Source of the DNA: Candidatus Nitrosopumilus sp.
GTDB taxonomy: Archaea > Thermoproteota > Nitrososphaeria > Nitrososphaerales > Nitrosopumilaceae
DNA: 9,487 nucleotides
Assembly (NCBI GenBank): GCA_029941825.1
Contig: JAPYTM010000012.1
Location: 1-9,487, forward strand
Reading direction: 5' to 3'
Shown: positions 1 to 6,359 of the stretch, in pieces
Numbering within the stretch: the first letter of the stretch is position 1
Layout of the letters: each line of letters opens with the position of its first letter
Notes under the pieces: model-generated
Database searches by the model: none
What the model was told of the DNA's origin: nothing
Seen by the model: the letters and a program-made list of their open reading frames with translations, nothing else
Position numbers and translations under genes: made by a program

Positions 1-72
1 GCTTTTCTCAGAAATGAAAATTTGAAGACCAATACCAATCCCCATTCCAATAATCCCTTTTTTTAGATTCAA
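1..72 (-). CDS. Possible N-terminus of a small hydrophobic protein, cut by the left edge
   Basis: An open minus-strand frame runs from a TTG at 72 to the window edge without a stop. It reads as about 24 residues: a Lys-Lys pair, then a glycine/isoleucine-rich stretch (IIGMGIGIGLQIFI), then a charged SEK. This looks like the start of a membrane-anchored or signal-bearing protein. An in-frame ATG at 45 is an alternative start; a TATA-like stretch around 77-83 lies about 35 bp upstream of it and would suit a short-leader transcript from that ATG better than one from the TTG. Only a fragment is visible, the family is not recognisable, and an AT-rich frame of this length could be open by chance. 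Confidence 0.35.
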   Translation of the reverse strand, partial: MNLKKGIIGMGIGIGLQIFISEKS

Positions 73-86
73 AAATTATACTTATT

Positions 87-335
87 TTAATCCAAATCAT
101 CGGCTGTGGAATTAACTTCTAAGATATAATCACATTTGAATCCCAATTTGTCATGATGTTTTTTAATAGATTCTATGTCAGGTGCATCTAGAAAACAGTA
201 CATTTTATCCTCATCCTCACTGTAAATTAAGTTTAGATTGGTAACTCCAAATTCATCTTTGGGCAACTTTTGTAATTTTTCTAGAGTTTCTGAGTTAGTG
301 CCTTTTAGAGGATGGGCATCTAAAAACTTGGGCAT
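87..335 (-). CDS. DUF4242 (SCO4226-like) small protein
   Basis: Complete 82-residue protein. The opening MPKFLDAHPLKG and the later stretch CFLDAPDIESIKKHHDKLG, ending in an acidic tail, match the DUF4242 family as I know it. That family is a small ferredoxin-like alpha/beta fold whose Streptomyces member SCO4226 binds nickel. The His-His pair and the Cys residues here could bind a metal, but that is inference; the role in archaea is not established. The length is normal for a single-domain member, with no signal peptide or membrane segment. The ATG at 335 is the natural start and lies about 26 bp from a TATA-like box, so the transcript is probably leaderless. The CDGSH gene upstream is on the same strand, but the 146-bp gap and separate promoter argue against one tight operon. 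Confidence 0.8.
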   Translation of the reverse strand: MPKFLDAHPLKGTNSETLEKLQKLPKDEFGVTNLNLIYSEDEDKMYCFLDAPDIESIKKHHDKLGFKCDYILEVNSTADDLD

Positions 336-356
336 AATGAAACATCTTGTTTTAAC

Positions 357-366
357 TTATGTATAC
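357..366 (-). promoter_or_regulatory. TATA-like box of the DUF4242 gene
   Basis: On the minus strand this reads as a TATACATAA-like box centred about 26 bp upstream of the ATG at 335. That is the spacing expected from an archaeal TATA box to the transcription start, so the mRNA probably begins at or next to the start codon. No Shine-Dalgarno sequence lies between box and ATG, which agrees with leaderless translation. Confidence 0.5.
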
Positions 367-466
367 CTATTCAATACATTTGTAATTTTTCATATTAAAA
401 ATAGTTACGAAAAATATTGAATTTTCAGATTAAACATAAAGTATAATCTCATCCCTATGTCAACAA

Positions 467-480
467 ATGATTAGAATCAT
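467..480. repeat. Small palindrome just after the CDGSH stop codon
   Basis: The arms ATGATT and AATCAT are perfect complements separated by two bases and begin two bases beyond the CDGSH stop (482-484). On the minus strand the hairpin is followed by a modest T-rich stretch and, further on, five Ts at 412-416. It may protect or define the 3' end of the mRNA. A 6-bp AT-rich stem with a 2-base loop is weak and could be chance. Confidence 0.25.
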
Positions 481-481
481 A

Positions 482-724
482 CTACAAAGATGAATGGGTT
501 CCATCACACTTTCCTGTTTTGTCTACTGTATACTTGCATCCACAAAATGATACAGTTCCTGATTCAGTTGCTTTGAAAGTTCGTGGGCCAATTCCTGAGC
601 CGGCATGATTGCCATCACACAGTGGCTGTTTGAATGATTTTCCACACATACAGATATGATATTCTTTTCCTTCTTCAACAGAAAAGGAATATGGTTTATT
701 CTGAGGACTAGTTGGTTTATTCAT
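482..724 (-). CDS. Two-site CDGSH iron-sulfur domain protein
   Basis: Complete 80-residue soluble protein with two CDGSH-type [2Fe-2S] sites, each bound by three Cys and one His. Site 1 is canonical: C25-x-C27, S30, P34, C36-D-G and H40, with eight residues between the second and third Cys. Site 2 has C61-x-C63, T66, C73-D-G and H77, but nine residues between the second and third Cys and no proline in the usual place. Tandem CDGSH proteins of this size (relatives of mitoNEET and Miner2) are common in bacteria and archaea and are thought to act in electron transfer or Fe-S/redox handling; the partner is unknown. There is no membrane anchor, unlike mitoNEET. The ATG at 724 is about 26 bp from a TATA-like box, so the mRNA is probably leaderless. 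The gene diverges from gatC. Confidence 0.92.
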   Translation of the reverse strand: MNKPTSPQNKPYSFSVEEGKEYHICMCGKSFKQPLCDGNHAGSGIGPRTFKATESGTVSFCGCKYTVDKTGKCDGTHSSL

Positions 725-745
725 ACAATTATGTAGTCATTCATT

Positions 746-754
746 ATTTGTAAA
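746..754 (-). promoter_or_regulatory. TATA-like box of the CDGSH gene
   Basis: The minus strand reads TTTACAAAT, centred 26 bp upstream of the ATG at 724, with no Shine-Dalgarno sequence in between. The position suits a leaderless archaeal transcript; the match to a TATA consensus is only moderate. Confidence 0.4.
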
Positions 755-780
755 GATTGTTAGTTTTCATGTAATTGATG

Positions 781-832
781 ATATTGAAATGAATAATTTA
801 GGAATGATGATTCTATTACTCCATTTCAATAT
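781..832. repeat. 11-bp perfect inverted repeat in the divergent CDGSH/gatC region
   Basis: ATATTGAAATG at 781-791 is repeated in exact inverted form as CATTTCAATAT at 822-832, with a 30-base spacer. A T-rich stretch (six Ts at 832-837) follows the right arm. The region lies between two divergent genes, so no known gene on the plus strand ends here. It could be a split operator for a dimeric regulator, or the stem of a small plus-strand RNA with an oligo-T end. The repeat is a direct observation; the function is open. Confidence 0.5.
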
Positions 833-893
833 TTTTTATTTTAATCAAATTATGACCAAAATTAGGCATAAAATGTTACTTTAACAAAGTTAT

Positions 894-930
894 CTTTAAA
901 AATTGGAGATATGGATTGAGCACCTAGGTG
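894..930 (+). promoter_or_regulatory. Promoter and ribosome binding site of the gatCAB operon
   Basis: A TATA-like CTTTAAAAA (894-902) would place transcription start near 924. AGGTG at 926-930 matches part of the archaeal Shine-Dalgarno sequence and sits 8 bases before the ATG at 939. The two signals together give a short leader of about 15 bases and favour the ATG at 939 over the TTG at 903 as the gatC start. Confidence 0.5.
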
Positions 931-938
931 TTAGAAAA

Positions 939-1208
939 ATGGTAACTGAAGAAGATATAGAACATGTTTCAAAATTAATGAAAATTAATGTTACTAACCA
1001 TGCTGAATATGTGGATAAAGTTCGTGCCATGATTAATTATTTTGATATTTTAGATTCTGCTGGAGTTGAATCAGAAGAGGTCTCAATGCAAGAAATCTCA
1101 ATCTCTGAATTACGAGAAGACAAGTATATTCCATTTGATGAAAAATTAATTGAAAAATTAAATCACTACAAAGGAACCTATGTTAGAGCCCCAAAGATGT
1201 CTTCATGA
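939..1208 (+). CDS. gatC: Asp/Glu-tRNA amidotransferase subunit GatC
   Basis: 89-residue small subunit of the GatCAB amidotransferase, the belt-like peptide that holds GatA and GatB together. The N-terminal helix (VTEEDIEHVSKLMKI) matches the GatC pattern of an acidic patch followed by V-x-K/R-L. The middle (YVDKVRAMINYFDILDS) is the usual second helix, and the tail carries the late R-x-D motif (LREDKY). The length is close to the family's roughly 95 residues. The start is set at the ATG at 939 because an AGGTG ribosome binding site precedes it and GatC proteins normally begin just before this helix; the TTG at 903 would add 12 residues with no family support. The stop overlaps the gatA start in an ATGA, indicating translational coupling. 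Confidence 0.92.
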   Translation: MVTEEDIEHVSKLMKINVTNHAEYVDKVRAMINYFDILDSAGVESEEVSMQEISISELREDKYIPFDEKLIEKLNHYKGTYVRAPKMSS

Positions 1209-2650
1209 ATCTAAAAATCTCAGCTCTAGAATTTGTACAACAAGTACAAGATGGAAATATCTCAGCAGAAGATTTTGTTGCAAAAACAATAGAGCAAATT
1301 CAAAGTGTTGATGAAAAACTCCATGCATTTTTATCAGTAAATGAAAATGCAGTTGAACAAGCAAGATTAATTGATAAAAAAATAAAATCAGGAGATAAAG
1401 TTGGAGCATGTTTTGGAATGCCTATATCAATTAAGGATAACATGTGTATCAAAAATGATAAAACAACATGTGCATCAAAAATGCTTGAGAATTTTATAGC
1501 ACCCTATGACGCTACAGTAATTACAAAATTAAAACAACAAGATGCAATATTTATTGGAAAAACAAACATGGATGAATTTGCTATGGGGCTATCTACTGAA
1601 TTTAGCGCATTTGGTCCCAGCAGAAATCCTTGGAATCCAGAATACGTTCCAGGAGGTTCATCAGGTGGAAGTGCAGTATCAGTTAGTGCTTTTGAATGTG
1701 TGACATCATTGGGTTCTGATACTGGGGGCTCTGTTAGAAACCCTGCTAGTTTTTGTTCAGTTGTAGGGTACAAACCAACTTATGGTTTGATTAGCAGATA
1801 TGGATTAATCTCATATGCTAATAGTATTGAACAGATTGGACCAATCACTAGAACCGTCAAAGATGTAGCATTTATGCTAAATATTATTGCAGGAATTGAT
1901 CCTAATGATAACACTACAATTGACAACAAAGGAGAAGACTATCTTTCAGGAATAGATTCAGGCATTGAAGGCAAGAAAATAGGCATAATTACAGATATGA
2001 TGACTGATGGGGTAGACCCTGCAGTACTGTCTGCAACAAAAGATGCCATATCAAAACTAGAAGGATTAGGGGCAACATGTGAGGAGGTGTCAATTGATAT
2101 GGTGAAATATTCAGTTGCAGCATACTATACCATAACTGCAACTGAGGCTGGAAGTAATCTTGCAAGGTATGATAATTTAAGATATGGATATGACTTTTCA
2201 GTTGAAGGGTATGAGTTTAATTCATACATTTCTAAAGCACGAGAAAAGTTTGGTCCAGAAGTTACAAGAAGAATGATTATTGGAGGATTTGTTCCATCTG
2301 CAGGACATGCAGGAAAATATTTCCTCAAAGCATTAAAAGTAAAAAGTAAACTTACAAAAGAACTAGATGAGGCATTTAAGAAATTTGATCTTTTAGTTGC
2401 ACCAACTGTTCCAGTGTTGCCATTTAAGATTGGAGAAAAAATTAACGATCCTGTATCTTTGTTTTTAATTGATATCAATACTGTAACTGCAAACCTTACA
2501 GGAAAACCTGCCATATCTATTCCCTATTCTATATCTAATGGATTACCCATTGGAATACAACTATTTGCAAATTCTAATCAAGATAAATTATTACTACAAG
2601 CAGCATATGCATTAGAGCAGACTGTAAAATTACCTGAGGTACCATTATGA
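1205..2650 (+). CDS. gatA: Asp/Glu-tRNA amidotransferase subunit GatA
   Basis: 481-residue amidase-signature glutaminase subunit. It releases ammonia from glutamine (or asparagine) and passes it through the complex to GatB, which amidates Asp-tRNA(Asn) and/or Glu-tRNA(Gln). The catalytic Ser-cisSer-Lys triad is intact: Lys77 in PISIKDN, Ser152 in the GGSSGGS segment, and nucleophile Ser176 in SDTGGSVRNPAS. Other GatA hallmarks are GKTNMDEFAMG (118-128), SRYGL followed by an SIEQIGP segment, and a C-terminal part with DINTVTANLTGKPAIS that holds the Asp expected to bind the glutamine amino group. The length is normal for the family (about 480). It is linked to gatC and gatB by ATGA overlaps at both ends, so the three subunits are probably made in balanced amounts. 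Nothing appears damaged. Confidence 0.97.
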   Translation: MNLKISALEFVQQVQDGNISAEDFVAKTIEQIQSVDEKLHAFLSVNENAVEQARLIDKKIKSGDKVGACFGMPISIKDNMCIKNDKTTCASKMLENFIAPYDATVITKLKQQDAIFIGKTNMDEFAMGLSTEFSAFGPSRNPWNPEYVPGGSSGGSAVSVSAFECVTSLGSDTGGSVRNPASFCSVVGYKPTYGLISRYGLISYANSIEQIGPITRTVKDVAFMLNIIAGIDPNDNTTIDNKGEDYLSGIDSGIEGKKIGIITDMMTDGVDPAVLSATKDAISKLEGLGATCEEVSIDMVKYSVAAYYTITATEAGSNLARYDNLRYGYDFSVEGYEFNSYISKAREKFGPEVTRRMIIGGFVPSAGHAGKYFLKALKVKSKLTKELDEAFKKFDLLVAPTVPVLPFKIGEKINDPVSLFLIDINTVTANLTGKPAISIPYSISNGLPIGIQLFANSNQDKLLLQAAYALEQTVKLPEVPL

Positions 2651-4050
2651 CAAAAATTGGTTTAGAGATTCACTGTCAATTGACTCATTTGAAAAGTAAA
2701 TTGTTTTGCTCATGTAAGGCAAATTATAGAGAATTTGAAATCAATGAAAATGTTTGTCCTGTTTGTATGGGGTTACCTGGAAGTTTACCTCGATTAAACC
2801 AAGAAGCAGTAAAAAAAGCCACAATTATTGCAATGGCACTAAATTGTTCTACTCCTGAAAAAATTGCATTTTTTAGAAAAAATTATTTTTATCCTGATTT
2901 AACAAAAAACTTTCAAATTACTCAACTCAACATTTATGGCGATACTAGTGTTGGGGGAAAAGGATCAGTAATAGTTGATGGTAAGAAAATTAGAATTACT
3001 AGAATTCAACTCGAAGAGGATCCAGGTAGACTGATTTATGAGGGAAGTTCATCTAAAAACCAAATTACTCTAGTTGATTACAATCGTGCAGGCACACCTT
3101 TAGTTGAAATTGTTACAGAGCCTGATTTTGAGAACCCAAAACAAGTACGAGAGTTTCTAAATATTTTATCAGATCTACTTGAAAATCTTGCAGTGTCTGA
3201 TCCTGGGTTGGATGGTGCTATGAGAGCAGATGCCAATGTTTCAATTGAGGGTGGAAACAAAGTTGAAGTAAAAAATATTGGTTCATTTCATGATTTAGAA
3301 AAAGCAGTACATTTTGAAATTACAAGACAAAACAGTTTACATTCACGAGACATTTCAATAATACAAGAAACCCGACATTGGGATGATAAGCGAAAAATTA
3401 CAGTGTCATCTCGTTCCAAAGAAGAAGACCTTGATTATAGATATTTTCTAGAAGGGGATATTCCTTGGATTACAATTGATAGTTCTATTTTAGAGAAATT
3501 AAAATCAGAAATGCCTGAAAGTATTAATTCTAAAAAAGAAAGATATATCTCAAAATATAATATTCCAGAACAAGTAGCTGATGTGCTATCTTCTGACAAG
3601 TTTTATTCGGATTTATTTGAAGAGTCTCATAGTGATTCTAATGCAAAAGAGATTGCAAATATCATTACTACTGATTTGATGGGATTAATTGATACTCGAG
3701 AGAAAAGAGAATCATCAAAAATTAGTGCCACACATTTACGGGATTTGGCAGATGCTATCACATCTGGAAAAATTTCTAGAAATTCTTCAAAAAATGCATT
3801 ATATGAAATTGTTAAAACTGGAAATAATATATCTCAAATAATTTCTGATTTAGATCTTGGAAATGTATCTGATGAATCAGAATTAACTGGAATTATTCAG
3901 GAAATTATTACATCTGAACCTCAAGCAGTAGAGCAAGCAAAGTCAAACCCTCAAACAATTAATTATTTGGTAGGTAAAGTAATGCAAAAAACAAAGGGTA
4001 AAGCAGATCCTAAATTGACATTAGATTTATTAAAAAAATTAATTGAATAG
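2647..4050 (+). CDS. gatB: Asp/Glu-tRNA amidotransferase subunit GatB
   Basis: 467-residue kinase/transamidase subunit that activates the tRNA-linked carboxylate with ATP and adds ammonia supplied by GatA. The N-terminal cradle domain starts with IGLEIHCQL and carries C21-x-C23 and C37-P-V-C40, the cysteine pattern of a GatB structural zinc site. FYPDLTKNFQITQ (81-93), LEEDPGRL and DYNRAGTPLVEIVTEPD are family signatures of the nucleotide and tRNA-end site. The region from about residue 320 onward is the helical plus YqeY-like tail that contacts tRNA and ends in the typical LVGKVMQKTKGKADPKL. The length is normal. The GatB type (not GatE) together with GatA and GatC defines a GatCAB enzyme. 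In archaea this usually serves Asn-tRNA, while GatDE serves Gln-tRNA; GatDE is not visible in this window. Confidence 0.97.
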   Translation: MTKIGLEIHCQLTHLKSKLFCSCKANYREFEINENVCPVCMGLPGSLPRLNQEAVKKATIIAMALNCSTPEKIAFFRKNYFYPDLTKNFQITQLNIYGDTSVGGKGSVIVDGKKIRITRIQLEEDPGRLIYEGSSSKNQITLVDYNRAGTPLVEIVTEPDFENPKQVREFLNILSDLLENLAVSDPGLDGAMRADANVSIEGGNKVEVKNIGSFHDLEKAVHFEITRQNSLHSRDISIIQETRHWDDKRKITVSSRSKEEDLDYRYFLEGDIPWITIDSSILEKLKSEMPESINSKKERYISKYNIPEQVADVLSSDKFYSDLFEESHSDSNAKEIANIITTDLMGLIDTREKRESSKISATHLRDLADAITSGKISRNSSKNALYEIVKTGNNISQIISDLDLGNVSDESELTGIIQEIITSEPQAVEQAKSNPQTINYLVGKVMQKTKGKADPKLTLDLLKKLIE

Positions 4051-4054
4051 TTTC

Positions 4055-4318
4055 ATGGTTCATCTTTCCTTAGAAGATATAGAATTTATCAAAATACTTG
4101 CTACATCTGATGCTACTACTCTTCAGATAGGCATGAATGATGCTACTAAAAGGAGATTAGATGAACGAGTGGGGGTAATTCTACGTGAATATTATCATGA
4201 AAACACAATGAACACCAATACTGGATGGACCAAAGAATTTCTAAAATATGGAATTACAGAAGATTATGGAAAATCAGCCATCGCATGTGCCAGACGTCTT
4301 GGAATTGATATCTCATAA
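4055..4318 (+). CDS. Conserved-looking small protein downstream of gatB, function unknown
   Basis: 87-residue protein that I do not recognise. The ATG at 4055 is four bases past the gatB stop; a TTG at 4043 inside gatB would add four residues and is less likely. The protein is soluble and probably mostly helical: an N-terminal LSLEDIEFIKILATSDA, a charged middle with KRRLDERVGVILREYY, then a Trp-containing segment and a C-terminal GKSAIACARRLGIDI that resembles a small helical module. No catalytic motif, Cys cluster or membrane segment is visible. The spacing and shared strand place it in the gatCAB transcription unit, and an oligo-T stretch follows its stop. A link to amidotransferase or aminoacyl-tRNA function is only suggested by position. 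Confidence 0.75.
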   Translation: MVHLSLEDIEFIKILATSDATTLQIGMNDATKRRLDERVGVILREYYHENTMNTNTGWTKEFLKYGITEDYGKSAIACARRLGIDIS

Positions 4319-4329
4319 ATAAAAAAATC

Positions 4330-4334
4330 TTTTT
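4330..4334 (+). terminator. Oligo-T stretch after the gatCAB unit
   Basis: Five Ts directly downstream of the small gene's stop codon, after an A-rich run. Archaeal RNA polymerase terminates at U-runs without a hairpin, so this may end the gatCAB transcript. The same T-rich stretch (about 4328-4337) is also positioned to serve as the promoter element of the next gene, about 30 bp before its TTG. The signal is short. Confidence 0.3.
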
Positions 4335-4363
4335 ACTCTAATCTAGTTTCTAAAAATTGAATC

Positions 4364-6289
4364 TTGTCTAATTTTGAGTTTATTCCAAGTGAGAAACAAA
4401 TTCAAGAATCAAATATTTTCCAATTCATGAAAAAATATAATATTTCATCATTAGATGAGTTATCAAAAAAAGCAAAAAATGATCTAGAATGGTTTTGGCA
4501 ATCAGTAGATAAAGATATTGGAATAGTTTGGGATGTACCATATGAGAAAACACTTGATACATCTAAAGGGATTGCATGGTCAAAATGGTTCGTTAATGGT
4601 AAAACAAATATCTACAAATCATCTGTTGAAAAATTCACAAAACAAAATCCTCAAAAAATTGCATATTATTTTGTTTCTGAAGATGGAGGGACATCTGAAA
4701 TATCCTATTCCCAATTAGATATCAAAGTTTCAAAACTTGCAAATGCCATGAAATCAATTGGAGTGAAAAAAGGGGATATAATTGCAATATATTTGCCAAT
4801 GATTGAGGAGGCAATAATTACAATACTTGCAGCATCAAAAATAGGTGCTATTCAAACTGTAATATTTTCAGGATATAGTTCAGAATCACTACACATTAGA
4901 TTAGATGATTGTAAGGCAAAAATTCTCTTTGTTTCAGATGGGTTTTATAGAAAAGGAAAGCCAATCTCTCAGAAAAAATCTGTAGAGTCTGCAATCCAAA
5001 ATACGGTAATTGAAAAAACAGTTGTTATCTCATACAAAGGAATTGATGATTATCAAGAATCAGAAAAATTAATTTTTTATGATAATTTAGTGTCTAATCA
5101 AAGTGAGATGTGTGAGACTGAAATTCTTGATTCAGAAGATCCTTTGTTTATTTTGTATACTTCAGGAACTACTGGAAAACCCAAAGGTGTGATTCATACG
5201 CACGGGGGATTCTCAGTTTTTGCAGGTCATCAGGCAGCATATCTCATTGATACGCATGAAAATGATGTCTTATTTTGGCCTGCAGATATTGGATGGATTA
5301 CAGGATTAGTTTGGAATGTCTATGGTTTGTTAATCATGGGGGCAAGTGCTGTCATTTATGATGGGGCATTAGATTATCCTAACATTAATCGAATATGGAA
5401 AATACTGTCAGATTACGGTGCAACAATTTTTGGTATTTCTCCAACTGCTGTACGTTTTTTTAAAAAAAATAATGTAGAACCATTAAAACTATTTTCATTA
5501 GATAAAATAAAAAACATTCCAACAACGGGTGAACCACTTGATGAGGATTCATGGTGGTGGTTATTTGAAAAAGTTGGAAATAAAAAAATCCCAATTATGA
5601 ATTTATCTGGAGGTACAGAAATAGGGGGTGCAATGTTATCTGTATTTCCTGGAATGAAGATCAAACCATCCACTGTTGGAATTCCAGTGCCTGGAATGAA
5701 TTTAGATGTATTTGATGATGATGGGAATTCATTGCAAAAACAAAATGGGTATCTAGTAATAAAATCACCTTGGCCTGCAATGACTAGAGGTTTACTAAAC
5801 GATGATGAAAGATATTTGGAAACGTATTGGTCTAAATTTAAGAATATTTGGTTTCATGGAGATTATGTGTATGTTGATGATGATAATTTATGGTACATGC
5901 GAGGAAGAGCAGATGATGTGATTAATGTTTCAGGTCATAGAATGAGTACTGCAGAAATTGAACATACGGTAATTTCTCATACTAAAATATCTGATGCAGC
6001 ATCAATTTCAATTCCTGATGAATTAACAGGTGAGGCAATTGTTGTGTTTTTTGTTTCTGATGATAAATTAGACACTGGTTTAGAGTCTGAAATTTCAAAT
6101 TACATATCTGATAAAATTGGTAAAGTTGCAAAACCTAAACATGTTTTTCAATTATCTGATTTACCAAAAACTCGAACAGGTAAAATTATGCGCCGATTAT
6201 TAAAATCAAAATTATTGGGATATGATTTAGGGGATTTGTCTTCACTTGAAAATCCCAAAGTTTTAGATGAAATTCATAAATTTGGTTGA
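4364..6289 (+). CDS. AMP-forming acyl-CoA synthetase, acetyl-CoA synthetase-like
   Basis: 641-residue ANL-family enzyme that activates a carboxylic acid with ATP to an acyl-AMP and then transfers it to CoA. An Acs-type N-terminal domain (about 1-85) is followed by the phosphate loop YTSGTTGKPKG (265-275), the TGEP segment, the core motif SGGTEIGG (415-422), the hinge region GRADDVINVSGHR (514-526) and the catalytic Lys607 in PKTRTGKIMRR. All catalytic elements are present. The acyl pocket has Gly416 where acetate-specific Acs has a Trp, so the substrate may be larger or hydroxylated. The start is the TTG at 4364: an in-frame stop sits at 4358, and the next ATG (4427) would remove the conserved FIPSEKQIQESNIFQFM opening. 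A 45-bp gap separates it from the preceding gene, so it is probably a separate transcript. The exact substrate cannot be read from the sequence. Confidence 0.92.
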   Translation: MSNFEFIPSEKQIQESNIFQFMKKYNISSLDELSKKAKNDLEWFWQSVDKDIGIVWDVPYEKTLDTSKGIAWSKWFVNGKTNIYKSSVEKFTKQNPQKIAYYFVSEDGGTSEISYSQLDIKVSKLANAMKSIGVKKGDIIAIYLPMIEEAIITILAASKIGAIQTVIFSGYSSESLHIRLDDCKAKILFVSDGFYRKGKPISQKKSVESAIQNTVIEKTVVISYKGIDDYQESEKLIFYDNLVSNQSEMCETEILDSEDPLFILYTSGTTGKPKGVIHTHGGFSVFAGHQAAYLIDTHENDVLFWPADIGWITGLVWNVYGLLIMGASAVIYDGALDYPNINRIWKILSDYGATIFGISPTAVRFFKKNNVEPLKLFSLDKIKNIPTTGEPLDEDSWWWLFEKVGNKKIPIMNLSGGTEIGGAMLSVFPGMKIKPSTVGIPVPGMNLDVFDDDGNSLQKQNGYLVIKSPWPAMTRGLLNDDERYLETYWSKFKNIWFHGDYVYVDDDNLWYMRGRADDVINVSGHRMSTAEIEHTVISHTKISDAASISIPDELTGEAIVVFFVSDDKLDTGLESEISNYISDKIGKVAKPKHVFQLSDLPKTRTGKIMRRLLKSKLLGYDLGDLSSLENPKVLDEIHKFG

Positions 6290-6314
6290 TAAAATCTAAC
6301 TTCTTGATATTTAC

Positions 6315-6319
6315 TTTTT
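6315..6319 (+). terminator. Oligo-T stretch after the acyl-CoA synthetase gene
   Basis: Five Ts, 26 bases after the stop at 6289, in a T-rich intergenic stretch. It is a plausible archaeal U-run terminator, though short and unaccompanied by a hairpin. Confidence 0.3.
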
Positions 6320-6323
6320 CACG

Positions 6324-6331
6324 CTTTATTT
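6324..6331 (+). promoter_or_regulatory. TATA-like box of the aminotransferase gene
   Basis: CTTTATTT centred near 6328 would direct transcription start to about 6354, a few bases before the TTG at 6360, giving an almost leaderless mRNA. No Shine-Dalgarno sequence is seen before the TTG. The box is an imperfect match in a generally AT-rich gap. Confidence 0.35.
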
Positions 6332-6359
6332 CTTAATCAAAACATGTTATCATACTACA

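Noticed and set aside
238..420. Plus-strand open frame of 60 codons overlapping the DUF4242 gene and its upstream gap
   Set aside because: The first half is antisense to a recognisable gene and the rest is translated AT-rich promoter sequence.
903..938. TTG at 903 as the gatC start, adding 12 residues
   Set aside because: The extension overlaps the proposed promoter and ribosome binding site, has no GatC family support, and the ATG at 939 has an AGGTG at good spacing.
1504..1773. Minus-strand open frame of 89 codons opposite gatA
   Set aside because: It lies wholly inside a well-supported gatA gene, is proline/serine-rich with no family resemblance, and is explained by antisense shadowing.
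2125..2514. Minus-strand open frame of 129 codons opposite gatA
   Set aside because: It is the longest shadow in the window but fully covered by the conserved GatA C-terminal half; no start signal and no recognisable domain.
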